From: Plantactinospora soyae
GTDB taxonomy: Bacteria > Actinomycetota > Actinomycetes > Mycobacteriales > Micromonosporaceae
DNA: 64,000 nt
Reading direction: 5' to 3'
Assembly: GCF_014874095.1 (NCBI RefSeq)
Contig: NZ_JADBEB010000001.1
Location: 6,138,001 to 6,202,000 of the forward strand
The notes under the pieces are model-generated. The model was not told the origin of the DNA. It did no database searches and saw only the letters and a list, made by a program, of their open reading frames with translations. Positions 45,584-54,631 of the stretch are shown here, in pieces. Each line of letters starts with the position of its first letter. The stretch's first letter is position 1. The position numbers and the translations under genes were made by a program.

Positions 45584-46992
45584 CACAGCGTGGACCCCAC
45601 CTTCTGGGCGACGAACCGGGTGACGAGTCGACTCAGGCCCTGGTCGAGCACCTCGCCGAGCGCGTCGGCGCCGCGCTGTACGTCGGCGGGATCGGTGACC
45701 AGTGACGGTCCGATGATCAGCGGGTTGCGGCCGTTGAGGGTGTAGTAGGTGAAGATGTCGTGGTCCTGGTAGAGCGCGTTGATCACCGCGCAGGTGACCA
45801 GCTTCGCCTTGAACCTCGGGTCCCTGGCCATCCCGGCGGGGGCGAGCCGGGACACCAGGTCGAGGATCTTCGGCCCGCCGTCGATCTGTACGCCCCAGAG
45901 CGCGCCGGCGCCGGCGACCCGCCCCACCGCGTCCGGAAACTCCTTGGCCAGTCGGGCCAGCGCCGGTTCCAGCACCAGCTCCAGCTCGCGGGCCCGGGCC
46001 GGGTAGTCGTCCTCCACCACGATGTTGATCGCCTCGATCGCGGTGACACATTCCTCGCCCATGCCGTAGTACGTGGTGCTGGTGCTCTGCAGGAGCGCGT
46101 CGGTCAGGTTGTCGTACGCCTTCCGGAAAACCTTTTCCCGGGCGACGAATGCAGAGATCGATGACTTTCCGCCGCCGAAGGACTTTGATGTGGTAAGAAC
46201 ATCCGGTACGAGACCCGGATATCGCATGAAGTAGAACAGGCTGCCGGTCTTACCCCAACCGGTGTAGATCTCGTCGAATATGAGCACGATGTTCTGCCGG
46301 TCGCACAGCTCACGGACGCCACGGAGGAAATCTTCGTCGCACCACTGAATGGTGGAGGCGCTGAACGGCTCGACGACGAGCGCGTAGACGTCACCGGCGT
46401 GCGCCGCTACGGCCGAACGGACGGAATCCAGATCGCCATAGGTGAATGTTGCAATGCCCGGAATGGTGGGAAAATCGAACTGTGGCTGCCCGGTCAGCCC
46501 ACCCGAACCCAGGAGCTTTCCGTGAAAGCCGCAGTCCGCCCGGAGGATGGTTCCGCGCCGGCCACCGTGGTACTTGTAGGCCAGCTTCACGGCGCCCTCG
46601 ACCGCCTCCGCACCCGAGTTGGGCAGGAACGACATCCGCAGGTCGCCCGGGAGCAGCTGCGCCAGGTTGTGCCCGAGCGCCGCGAGATAGGGGGAGAAGT
46701 ACGTCTTGTGCACCTCCATCCGCCGATCCCGCGCGAACCGCTCCCGGGCGGCCAGGATGCGTGGATGGTTGTGCCCGTGGTTGAGTACGCCCACGCCCCC
46801 GGTGAGGTCGAGGATGCGTCGGCCGTCGCGGAGCACCAGATATGCGCCTTCGGCACTTTCGACCAATTCCCGGCCGAACCCGAACGAGGTCATCAGGCTG
46901 ACCTGGCTGGAGTTGACGTACCGGCGATAGAGGTCGTGCACCTCGCGAACGGTGAGCCGCTCGCAATCCTGGAGGCTGACCAGATTGGACAT
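45580..46992 (-). CDS. Class III PLP-dependent aminotransferase
   Basis: The 470-residue enzyme has 'LPNSGAEAVEGAVKLAYKYHGG', 'IVLIFDEIYTGWGKTGSLF' with the PLP-ring Asp, and the Schiff-base lysine Lys270 in TTSKSFGGG. The family acts on omega- or alpha-amino groups; the substrate cannot be set by sight. It opens the leftward glycan operon; the 180-base gap to the divergent glycosyltransferase at 47174 is AT-richer than its surroundings and should contain both promoters. Confidence 0.87.
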   Translation of the reverse strand: MSNLVSLQDCERLTVREVHDLYRRYVNSSQVSLMTSFGFGRELVESAEGAYLVLRDGRRILDLTGGVGVLNHGHNHPRILAARERFARDRRMEVHKTYFSPYLAALGHNLAQLLPGDLRMSFLPNSGAEAVEGAVKLAYKYHGGRRGTILRADCGFHGKLLGSGGLTGQPQFDFPTIPGIATFTYGDLDSVRSAVAAHAGDVYALVVEPFSASTIQWCDEDFLRGVRELCDRQNIVLIFDEIYTGWGKTGSLFYFMRYPGLVPDVLTTSKSFGGGKSSISAFVAREKVFRKAYDNLTDALLQSTSTTYYGMGEECVTAIEAINIVVEDDYPARARELELVLEPALARLAKEFPDAVGRVAGAGALWGVQIDGGPKILDLVSRLAPAGMARDPRFKAKLVTCAVINALYQDHDIFTYYTLNGRNPLIIGPSLVTDPADVQRGADALGEVLDQGLSRLVTRFVAQKVGSTLW

Positions 46993-47173
46993 GCCGCGAC
47001 GCTATCGATTGGCGTTGGTTTTTGACTGGACCGGCACTGGACGCGACCTGGATTACGTAAGGCAACGCTTGCCAGCCGACAACCCGCTAGATAACTTGGG
47101 TCGCGACACAGTTAATCTCCACTGGTCAATGTCCCTAACTGATTCTCCGCGTTCTGGGCAAGAGGTGCTGAAC

Positions 47174-48175
47174 ATGCCGCCGACGGTGTCGGTCATCATC
47201 CCCGTGCACAACGGCTCCAAGACCCTGCGCGCGTGCCTGGCGGCGGTCTACGCACAGCGACATCCGGTCACCGAGGTGATCGTGGTCGACGACGCGAGCA
47301 CCGACGACACCCGGGAGATAGCCGCCGAGTTCCCGTGCCGGCTGCTGGCGGCCGACCGCAACACCGGGCCGGCCGCCGCCCGCAACCGGGGCATCCGGGC
47401 CAGTACCGGCGGGCTGCTGTTCTTCCTCGACTCCGACTGCGCGCCGGAGCCGGACGCGTTGGGCAACGCACTGGCGATCCTGCGCGAGCAGCCCGACGTC
47501 GCCTGCGTACACGGCATCTACGCGGTGCGGCCACTCTTCGACGACGGGCCGGTCGAGGCGTACCGGTTGCTGCACGGGCACTATTGGCGGCTGCGCAACG
47601 TGGGACGGGTCCGGACCACCCTCTTCGCGGTCTGCGTGATCCGCCGGGCCGTCTTCGCCGAGGTGGGGCTCTTCGACGAGAACCTGCGGGCCTCGGAGGA
47701 CGTCGAACTCGGCGACCGGATGACCGAGGAGCACGGGATCGTGCTGACCGACACCGTGGTGTGCCGGCACGACGACGACAGCCACCTCGGCCGGCTGCTG
47801 CGCAAGCAGTTCGGGCGCTCGCAACTGCTGATCCCGGTCGCGCTGGCCGAACGCGGGCCGGCCGGGATCCGCGCCAACGGTCCGGTCGGGCTGCTCGCCG
47901 CCGGCCTGGTGCCGCCGACCGTACCGCTCGGGCTGCTCGATCCGGCGCTGCTGGGCGTACCGCTCTGCCTGCTCGTCCTGTTCGTCGTCGCCGACCCGGG
48001 TCTGCTCCGGTTCGTGACCCGCCAGCGCGGCCCCGGCTTCGCGGTGTTCTTCTACGGAGTCCATCTGCTGGTCCAGCTCGCCGTGCTCGCCGGTGCCGTG
48101 GTCGGCGGACTGCGCCACCTGGTCGACCGGAACTTCGGCCCGGCCCGGGTGGCCACCGCGAAACCGGGCCGATGA
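47174..48175 (+). CDS. GT2-family glycosyltransferase with C-terminal membrane helices
   Basis: The 333-residue protein begins MPPTVSVIIPVHNGSKTLRAC and has 'VIVVDDASTDDT', 'NTGPAAARNRGIRASTGG', and 'LFFLDSDCAPEPDAL'. C-terminal helices follow ('VPLCLLVLFVVADPGLL', 'GVHLLVQLAVLAGAVVGGL'). It is a third GT2 of the same subtype as those at 41390 and 42445 and like the C-terminal half of the 51862 fusion. Its stop overlaps the deacetylase start, suggesting work on the same product. Confidence 0.85.
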   Translation: MPPTVSVIIPVHNGSKTLRACLAAVYAQRHPVTEVIVVDDASTDDTREIAAEFPCRLLAADRNTGPAAARNRGIRASTGGLLFFLDSDCAPEPDALGNALAILREQPDVACVHGIYAVRPLFDDGPVEAYRLLHGHYWRLRNVGRVRTTLFAVCVIRRAVFAEVGLFDENLRASEDVELGDRMTEEHGIVLTDTVVCRHDDDSHLGRLLRKQFGRSQLLIPVALAERGPAGIRANGPVGLLAAGLVPPTVPLGLLDPALLGVPLCLLVLFVVADPGLLRFVTRQRGPGFAVFFYGVHLLVQLAVLAGAVVGGLRHLVDRNFGPARVATAKPGR

Positions 48176-48870
48176 GCGGCCATCCTGTGCGGGTCGGGTA
48201 CGCCCAGGCGCTGCACTATCTGCTGTTCGGCGTCCGGGCGCTCCAGTTCCGGCGGGCCCGGCCGGGCCTCGGCGCCCGGCGCGGGCCGGTGTTCGGGGTG
48301 CCGGGCCAGAGCGTGGCGCTGACCATCGACGACGGCCCGCATCCCGAGTGGACGCCCCGGATGCTGGACCTGCTCGGCCGGCACCGGATCCGGGCCACGT
48401 TCTTCCTCATCGGAGCCCGGGTACGCGAGCGCCCCGACCTGGCCCGGGACGTCCTGGCGGCCGGACACGTGCTCGGCAACCACTCGATGTCCCACCCGCA
48501 GCCGTTCGCGGCGCTGCCCGCACCCCGGGTACGCGTCGAGATCGCCGCCGGCCAGCGAGAGATCGAGGAGGCCACCGGGCTGCGGCCACGGCTGTTCCGG
48601 GCACCTGGCGGCAACTGGTCGCGGGACGTCCTGCGGGCGACCGCGGAGTCCGGCCTGACTCCGGTGGACTGGACGGTCAACCCGAGCGACTGGCGGAGTC
48701 CCGGCGTCGACCGGATCACCCGGTCGCTGTGCCGGGGCCGCGCCGGACACGTCCTGCTCTGTCACGACGGCGGCGGCGACCGGTCGCAGACCGTGGCGGC
48801 CCTGGAGACGGCCCTGCCGCGGCTGCTCGACCGGGGACTGCGGTTCGTCATCCCGGGCGGCGGTCGGTAG
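48172..48870 (+). CDS. NodB-type polysaccharide deacetylase
   Basis: The 232-residue protein carries the carbohydrate esterase 4 motifs: TIDDGPHPEWTP (catalytic Asp and metal Asp), HSMSHP (the two metal His), 'RAPGGNWS', 'VDWTVNPSDW' and 'LLCHDGGGD'. There is no clear signal peptide; the N-terminus has a weak hydrophobic part ('ALHYLLFGVRAL'). It likely removes acetyl from an N-acetylated sugar, possibly lipid-linked, since it is coupled to a GT2 gene. Confidence 0.87.
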   Translation: MSGHPVRVGYAQALHYLLFGVRALQFRRARPGLGARRGPVFGVPGQSVALTIDDGPHPEWTPRMLDLLGRHRIRATFFLIGARVRERPDLARDVLAAGHVLGNHSMSHPQPFAALPAPRVRVEIAAGQREIEEATGLRPRLFRAPGGNWSRDVLRATAESGLTPVDWTVNPSDWRSPGVDRITRSLCRGRAGHVLLCHDGGGDRSQTVAALETALPRLLDRGLRFVIPGGGR

Positions 48871-48979
48871 GTGGCGCCCATGCGGATCCGCCCGGCCCCG
48901 TCGCGGCCGCCACGTCGGCGGGGCACCGAAAAATGCGAAACCGGGCAGCGCGGCCCGACGGTCTGGGGGGAGTACGGCC

Positions 48980-49786
48980 ATGCCAGAGGATGACCTGTCG
49001 ATTCTGCTGCTGGGTCCGATCAGGGCCGCCCGGGGTGGCACCGCGCTCTACCTGGGCACACCACGCCAGCGTGAGGTGCTGGCGGTGCTGGCGCTGCGCA
49101 GCGGCATGGTGCTGTCGGTGCCGCAGATCGTGGACGCGATCTGGAGCGAGCGCCGGCCCGACTCGGTGGAGAACATGGTGCACACCTACATCGGCCGGCT
49201 GCGCCGGGTTCTGGAACACCCCGGACGGCCGCCCGCGCTGGCCCGGGTGCTGCGTTCCACCCGGCCCGGGTACACCCTGGAGTTGCCGGCGGGCGCGGTC
49301 GACATCACGCTGTTCGAACGCGACGTCAAGGTGGCCCGGGCGGCCCGGACCCAGGGCGACCTGTCCGGGGCGCTCTGCCTCTTCCAGCAGGGGCTGGCCC
49401 GCTGGTCCGGGCTGGCGCTCCAGGAGGCGGCCGGTCCGCTGGCGGAGGCGGAACGGATCCGCCTCACCGAGCTGCGCCAGGACGCGGTCGAGGAGAGCAC
49501 CGGAGTACGGCTGCTCCTCGGCGACGTCGAGAACCTCGTCTCGGAGCTGCGGTGCATGCTCGCCGAGCAGCCGATGCGGGAGCGGCTCTGGGAACTGCTG
49601 CTGATCGTACTCGGCCAGACCTCGCGCCGGGCGGAGGCGTTGACTGCGTTCGAGGACGCCCGGGTCACCCTGGCCGACCGGCTCGGCGTCGAGCCCGGTC
49701 ACCGGTTGCAGGACCTGCACCGCCGGCTGCTGCGTAGCGAGCCGGTCAGCGTACGGCCGTGGTGGGAGCGGCGGGTCCCGGTCTGA
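48980..49786 (+). CDS. SARP/AfsR-type transcriptional regulator
   Basis: The 268-residue regulator has an OmpR-like winged helix ('RQREVLAVLALRSGMVLSVPQIVDAIWSE', 'VHTYIGRLRRVLE') followed by a BTAD domain (about 100-245: 'LTELRQDAVEESTGVRLLLGD', 'QPMRERLWELLLIVLGQTSRRAEALTAFEDAR'). This is the short SARP form that commonly activates secondary-metabolite clusters. No ATPase domain follows. It is the best candidate controller of the surrounding glycan genes. ATG 48980 lies after GGGGGGAG. Confidence 0.9.
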   Translation: MPEDDLSILLLGPIRAARGGTALYLGTPRQREVLAVLALRSGMVLSVPQIVDAIWSERRPDSVENMVHTYIGRLRRVLEHPGRPPALARVLRSTRPGYTLELPAGAVDITLFERDVKVARAARTQGDLSGALCLFQQGLARWSGLALQEAAGPLAEAERIRLTELRQDAVEESTGVRLLLGDVENLVSELRCMLAEQPMRERLWELLLIVLGQTSRRAEALTAFEDARVTLADRLGVEPGHRLQDLHRRLLRSEPVSVRPWWERRVPV

Positions 49787-49961
49787 CCGGCCCTCCGGCT
49801 CCGGCCGACGCCCGGCGCCGTCGACGCCCGGCTCGCTACCGGCCGGGCGCTCCGGCACCCCGGGCCGGCGCCGGCGGCCCCGACGATGGGCGCCCGGTCA
49901 CCGGGTCGGGTCGCCCGGACGTCAAGGCGGTTGCCCGGACGTCGGGCCGGTGATCCGGACG

Positions 49962-50630
49962 TCAGGGCCGGGCGCTGTCGTCGCCCGCGTCGCCGCTGCC
50001 CCGGCCGGCCGGCTCGGCCGTGGCGGTGAGGACGAGGAAGATCCCGGACGGTCCGGAGCCGAGCCGGGTCGACAGTTCCTCGGCGACCGCGAGACCGGAG
50101 CCACGGACCAGCCGCAGCAGCTCCTCGGCCTGGGCCACGTCGTAGACCTGCACCAGGATCCTGCCCCGGGCGGTGAGCATTCCGGGCAGTCGACGCAGCA
50201 GGGTGGCCGACTCGGTCTCGGACAGGTAGTAGATGACCTCGCGCAGCAGGATCGCGTCGAACCGGTCCGTGGTGTCGAAGGTACGGATGTCGGCGACCTC
50301 GAACGAGGTGTCCGGCCGGCCGATCGCCCGGGCCTGGTCGATCGCCCGGCGGCTGATGTCGACCCCGTGGTAGCGCCGGTACCGTCCCGGGGCGAGCGGC
50401 AGGTTGGCGCTCGTCCCGCAGCCGAGGTCCAGGATCGCCGGGTCGGGGGCCCACCGCTCGATGAGCGACAGCGGCATGCCGCCATCGGACATGCCGTCGA
50501 GATAGCGCCAGAGACCCAGTGCGTACTGGGCGTTCCACAGCGCCGCGTTCATCCTCCGGTTCGGCCGGACCAGCATCCGCAGGGGCCTCATCGTCAGCCG
50601 GGCCACCGCCCGGACCAGCGGGTTCGTCAT
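49962..50630 (-). CDS. SAM-dependent methyltransferase
   Basis: The 222-residue class I methyltransferase has motif I 'AILDLGCGTSANLP', 'YHGVDISRRAIDQARA', 'VADIRTFDTTDRFDAILLREVIYYL' and 'GRILVQVYDV'. ATG 50630 overlaps the stop of the upstream membrane protein. It likely methylates a sugar or lipid head group in the glycan pathway. The 49787-49961 gap between it and the convergent SARP gene contains three copies of the 8-mer CGGACGTC and nothing else clear. Confidence 0.83.
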   Translation of the reverse strand: MTNPLVRAVARLTMRPLRMLVRPNRRMNAALWNAQYALGLWRYLDGMSDGGMPLSLIERWAPDPAILDLGCGTSANLPLAPGRYRRYHGVDISRRAIDQARAIGRPDTSFEVADIRTFDTTDRFDAILLREVIYYLSETESATLLRRLPGMLTARGRILVQVYDVAQAEELLRLVRGSGLAVAEELSTRLGSGPSGIFLVLTATAEPAGRGSGDAGDDSARP

Positions 50631-51643
50631 CAGCTCGCCACCTCTTCCGCCTTCTCCCGATCGAGCCGCCGCCGATGCAGGTACTGCGCCAGCAGCAGGC
50701 CGCCCGCACCGACCACGACCTCGCTGAGGGCGCAGACCAACCGGCTGGCCAGTACCACCGGGGTGGCGACCGCCGCCGGCATCACGGTGACCAGGCCGAC
50801 CATCAGGACGGCCTCCCGGACACCGAGACCGTCCGGGGCGACCACGACCAGCAGACCGGCCACGGTGGCGGCGGCGAAGCCCGCGACACAGACCAGGTAG
50901 GACCGGACCGGTGGCGCGCCGGCGGTGACCGCGAGCAGCCAGAGATGGTGCCCCGAGAGCACCCAGGACAGCGACTGCGTGGCGATCGCCCGACGGATGC
51001 CGGCCCGGGACGCGGCGACCTGCGGAGGCCGGCGCCGCAGCAGCCGGGCCAGCGCGACCAGCCCGCGGTTGAGCAGATCGGGCCGGGCGAACAAGGCGAC
51101 CAGTGGCAGTACGGCCAGCAGCAGCCAGCCGGTCGCGCCGGGGAGTATGCCCGGCCCGGCGGCGAGCGCGACGGTCATCCCGGTCAGCGCGACGACCGTC
51201 CAACTGAGCAGGAAGACGCCGGCCAGCCGGACCGGGCCGACATCGATCTCCTTGCCCATCCGCAACAGCACCGGCAGGGCGACGAAGCGACCTGGAACGA
51301 ACTTGGCGAGGAATCCGACGAAGAACAGCCGGGCTGCGGTCCACCGGTCCACCGCCGCACCCAGGTCGGCGAAGAGGGCCTGCCAGGAGACCAGCCCGAG
51401 GAGCAGCCCGACCGCGTTGATCAGCAGCGCGCCGGACAGGACCACGATGACCTGTACCGGATCCAGCCGCTGCGCCAACGACCTGACCGGGGTCCAGTCC
51501 TGGCTCCGCAGGAACAGCACCAGGCCGGCCGCCAGCGCCAGCACGAAGACCACGGTCAGCGCCCGGTTGGCCAGCCGCCACCAGCCGCGCCCGGCGGTCC
51601 CGGTGGCCCGCCGGCCCGGCTCGGCGGGTGCGAGCGTGCTCAT
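50630..51643 (-). CDS. LPG-synthase transmembrane-type (UPF0104) membrane protein
   Basis: The 337-residue protein has about eight hydrophobic helices and the family-like 'LFFVGFLAKFVPGRFVALPVLLRMGKE' and 'LLVVVAPDGLGVREAVLMVGLV' segments of the lysylphosphatidylglycerol synthase membrane region/flippase-like group. It may flip or transfer a lipid-linked glycan. ATG 51643 is preceded by GAGGTGAG and lies at the end of a chain of coupled micro-ORFs. Confidence 0.8.
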   Translation of the reverse strand: MSTLAPAEPGRRATGTAGRGWWRLANRALTVVFVLALAAGLVLFLRSQDWTPVRSLAQRLDPVQVIVVLSGALLINAVGLLLGLVSWQALFADLGAAVDRWTAARLFFVGFLAKFVPGRFVALPVLLRMGKEIDVGPVRLAGVFLLSWTVVALTGMTVALAAGPGILPGATGWLLLAVLPLVALFARPDLLNRGLVALARLLRRRPPQVAASRAGIRRAIATQSLSWVLSGHHLWLLAVTAGAPPVRSYLVCVAGFAAATVAGLLVVVAPDGLGVREAVLMVGLVTVMPAAVATPVVLASRLVCALSEVVVGAGGLLLAQYLHRRRLDREKAEEVAS

Positions 51644-51865
51644 CACCTCACCTCGCTTCGCTCGGCGTTGCGATGCGCTGCCCTGAACCAGCTGGTTCGC
51701 TCGCTGCGCTCGCTCATCGACCCACCTCGCTTCGCTCGGCGTTGCGATGCGCTGTCCTGAGCCGACTGGTTCGCTCGCTGCGCTCGCTCATCGACCCACC
51801 TCGCTTCGCTCGGCGTTGCGATGCGCTGTCCTGAGCCGGTCGGTTCGCTCGCTGCGCTCGCTCAT
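51643..51865 (-). repeat. Three 74-bp tandem repeats encoding coupled SERSERT micro-ORFs
   Basis: Copies start at 51651, 51725 and 51799 in plus-strand terms. On the minus strand each copy is an open frame of 24-25 residues beginning MSERSERT and ending near ERSEVGR: 51788-51865, 51714-51791 and 51643-51717. The ATG of the first overlaps the stop of the GT87-GT2 gene, each stop overlaps the next ATG (ATGA), and the last stop overlaps the ATG at 51643. Each copy also contains self-complementary GCGAGC-rich arms. Confidence 0.85.
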
Positions 51866-54276
51866 CGGCGCGGTCCCAGCGCCACCGGCCGGGTCCGGGC
51901 GTACCGGATCCGTCGCGCCACCGCCTGTGTCACTCCGAGCGCGAGTCCGGCGAACTCCGTGAGGTGGGTCAGGAACCGCAGCATTGCCGCGTAGAGCAGG
52001 AACCCCGGTCCGCGCTGGCGGAGCGCGAACGTCAGCAACTCCCGATCGGCGGCGAGGAACCCGGCGAGCAGGGTCAGCGGCACGGCCAGCAGCCAGAGCG
52101 AGGCGATGACGAGGGGCAGGGCGGCGACCGCCGACGCGCTGCCGAGCATGCCGGCGACGGACCCGAGGTCGATCCGGTGCGGCTCCCGCCGCTCCGGCCC
52201 GGACGCGGGAAGCGGTCCCGGAAGCGGCCCGGATGTCGGAGGCGGCTCCGCCGCCGGGCGCGGGCCGGGCGTCGGCGGTGGTGTCCACCGGGCCACCACG
52301 ACCGCACCGGCATAGGTCCGTGCCCGGCGGAAGAGCTCGGAGAGGTACGGCCAGAGCCGGTCCACGTCGTCGTGCCGGCCGACCACCCGGTCACTCGTCC
52401 GGATCTCGTACGACGCCGGCAGGCGGGTGCCGAACTCCACGTCCTCGGCGTCGCGGAGCCGTTCGTCGAAGCCACCGACGGCGTCGAAGACGGGCCGGGG
52501 AACCGCGGTGAGTGCGAACATGGTGCTGGAGGTCACGCCGACGGCCTGGCGCCGCCAGAAGTGCTCGAACAGCGTCTTGTAGGACTCGACCGGTCCGTCC
52601 GCGAACAGCGGGTGCAGGTCGTAGATCCCCTGCACGACGCCGCAGCGGGGATGCTCCCGCAGTACCCGGAGCGCACCGGCCAGCGCGTCCGGGGCAAGGG
52701 CGATGTCCGAGTCGACGAAGAACAGCACCTCTCCGGTCGCCCGGGTCGCCCCGGCGTTGCGGGCTGCCGAGACGCCCCGGTTGGCCGGAAACGCGAGCAG
52801 GGTGCAGGGAAAACCGGCCACGATCTGTCGGGACCGGTCGGTGCTGGCGTCGTCGACGACTATCACCTCGGCCGGCGGGAAGCTCTGCGCGTACACCGCC
52901 GTCAGGCAGGCCTGGAGTGTCTTCTCCTTGTTGAAGTTCGGGATCACCACCGAGACCCGTACGGCAGGTGGCGGCGGTTCGTCATCGTGGTCGGGTCGGC
53001 ACGTCGGGTCCCGCTCCGCGGCGGCGTACATCGGAGGGTCGTACGCCGCAGTGCCGGTTCCTCCGCTGCTGTGGGCCGCGCGGAGCAGGGGGAACGGGAG
53101 CCAGCCGAGCAGGGCGAGTCCGGTCAGCACGTACAGGTTGCTGTGCAGCAGGCCCCAGTCGTCGAAGTGGAGATCCTGGCCCCGCAGCCCCACCAGCACC
53201 CAGCCGGTGCCCGCCACGAAGACGAGCCAGGCCAGTCCCACGGCGACGAAGCCGATCCGGCTGCCCAGCCGCCAGGCCCGCCCGGCGAGCAGGACCAGGG
53301 CGGGTACCGCCCAGACCCAGTGGTGGTGCCACGAGATCGGGGAGATCAGCAGACCGGTCGTCGCGCAGGCCAGCACGCCGAGCAGTTCCTCGCCGGCCCG
53401 GGCACACCAGACCGCGAGGGCGAGTCCCGCCGCGCCGACCAGCGCCACCGGCAGCCACCCGAGGCGCAGGTCGCCGGAGTCGGTCAGCCGGGCCAGCGCG
53501 CCGGGCAGGGACTGGTTCAGGATCGTCCGTAGGTCGGCGGTGACCCGGGAGGTGTCGACGAGTGCGCCGGACCAGTACGCCGACGAGTCCGCCGGCCGCC
53601 AGAGGTACCCGACGGCGATGGTGCCGAGGAACCCGCCGAGCGCCGTCGCCGCGGCCCGTACCCGGCCGGTGGCGAGCAGGTACACCACGAAGACGAGCGG
53701 GGTGAGCTTGATTCCGGCGGCGAGACCGACCCCGAGGCCGTACCACCGGCGGCGTGGGTCACCGGTGAGGTCGACCAGCACGATCAGCATCAGGAACAGG
53801 CCGACCTGGCCGACCTGGAGATGCCCCGACACGGCGAACATCGGCAGGGCGGCGACCGTGCCGACCAGGGTCAGCGTTCCGAGACGCGGTTGCGGCACCC
53901 CGGTCGCCCGCAGCACCAGCCGGAGTACCGCCGCCAGCGCGAGCATCGAGCCCAGCGTCCAGATCCCGATCGCGACCTCCGGCCCGACGACCGCGAAGGG
54001 CTGGAACAGCAGCGCCGCGAACGGCGGGTACGTGAAACCCAGCTCGATCCCGTCCGCACCGCGCACGGTCAACTGGTAGAGGCTGCCGTCGCCATCGGCG
54101 GCGGCGGACCCGCCCGCCCGGTAGACCGCGAGGTCGCCCCAGTACCGGCCGGTGATCCGGTGCACCGCGACGGCGCCGGCGGCGACCAGTGTCGCGAGCA
54201 GTGCCACGAGGACATTGCCGGAAGCCGCGCCGATCCGGGGTCGCAGCGGCGCGTTCGTTGCGGTAGCGGACGCCAT
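51862..54276 (-). CDS. GT87-GT2 fusion: membrane glycosyltransferase joined to a GT2 domain
   Basis: The 804-residue protein has an N-terminal multi-helix GT87-type mannosyltransferase-like half (residues about 20-400, with 'YWGDLAVYRAGGSA', 'GFTYPPFAALLFQP', 'GLAAGIKLTPLVFVVYLLA', 'SPISWHHHWVW'). A GT2 domain follows (about 445-800: 'VSVVIPNFNKEKTLQACLTAVYAQ', 'VIVVDDASTDRS', 'LFFVDSDIALAPDAL', 'RLRDAEDVEFGTRL') with a Pro-rich insert and terminal helices. ATG 54276 follows GGAGGG; a frame extends to 54306 without a better site. The two enzymes probably act in sequence on one lipid-linked glycan. Confidence 0.8.
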   Translation of the reverse strand: MASATATNAPLRPRIGAASGNVLVALLATLVAAGAVAVHRITGRYWGDLAVYRAGGSAAADGDGSLYQLTVRGADGIELGFTYPPFAALLFQPFAVVGPEVAIGIWTLGSMLALAAVLRLVLRATGVPQPRLGTLTLVGTVAALPMFAVSGHLQVGQVGLFLMLIVLVDLTGDPRRRWYGLGVGLAAGIKLTPLVFVVYLLATGRVRAAATALGGFLGTIAVGYLWRPADSSAYWSGALVDTSRVTADLRTILNQSLPGALARLTDSGDLRLGWLPVALVGAAGLALAVWCARAGEELLGVLACATTGLLISPISWHHHWVWAVPALVLLAGRAWRLGSRIGFVAVGLAWLVFVAGTGWVLVGLRGQDLHFDDWGLLHSNLYVLTGLALLGWLPFPLLRAAHSSGGTGTAAYDPPMYAAAERDPTCRPDHDDEPPPPAVRVSVVIPNFNKEKTLQACLTAVYAQSFPPAEVIVVDDASTDRSRQIVAGFPCTLLAFPANRGVSAARNAGATRATGEVLFFVDSDIALAPDALAGALRVLREHPRCGVVQGIYDLHPLFADGPVESYKTLFEHFWRRQAVGVTSSTMFALTAVPRPVFDAVGGFDERLRDAEDVEFGTRLPASYEIRTSDRVVGRHDDVDRLWPYLSELFRRARTYAGAVVVARWTPPPTPGPRPAAEPPPTSGPLPGPLPASGPERREPHRIDLGSVAGMLGSASAVAALPLVIASLWLLAVPLTLLAGFLAADRELLTFALRQRGPGFLLYAAMLRFLTHLTEFAGLALGVTQAVARRIRYARTRPVALGPRR

Positions 54277-54631
54277 CGCCGATCTCCCTCCGTGGCCGGC
54301 GGGCACACGCTAACAATCGACCTACCACGATTTCTGGAACGTGTCTGGATTACCCAGCGTCCACGCTGACCGGCGTGGGTGGTACCGGACCTCGGCGATC
54401 TGGCCAGCCGGCGGACGTACCGGCGGTCGCGCCGGGGACCGGCCGGCCCGAATCCGCTGGGCGCCCGGATATCCGCCCGCGAACGGTCGGCGTCCGCCGC
54501 TGTCGAGCGGCCACGACACGGACACGGAAAGTAGTCAGGACCATCCGACCGTACGACGAAGCGGCGGGCCCGGGCGGGAAATCATTGACGCCGACAGGCC
54601 GACAGCTCCTCCTCCCTCCATGGTGGAAACG
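54277..54631. other. Divergent promoter region
   Basis: This gap of about 355 bases separates the leftward GT87-GT2 gene from the rightward small membrane protein. Open frames across it are Arg/Pro-rich and have no ribosome binding sites. No clear operator or hairpin was seen. Confidence 0.4.

Noticed and set aside
46993-47173. N-terminal extension of the GT2 gene starting at 46952
   Set aside because: The extra residues overlap the start of the divergent aminotransferase gene, do not fit the GT2 fold, and a ribosome-binding site precedes ATG 47174.
51651-51866. Three 74-bp repeats as a CRISPR array
   Set aside because: The units are contiguous without unique spacers and no cas gene is present. 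The repeats form coupled micro-ORFs.
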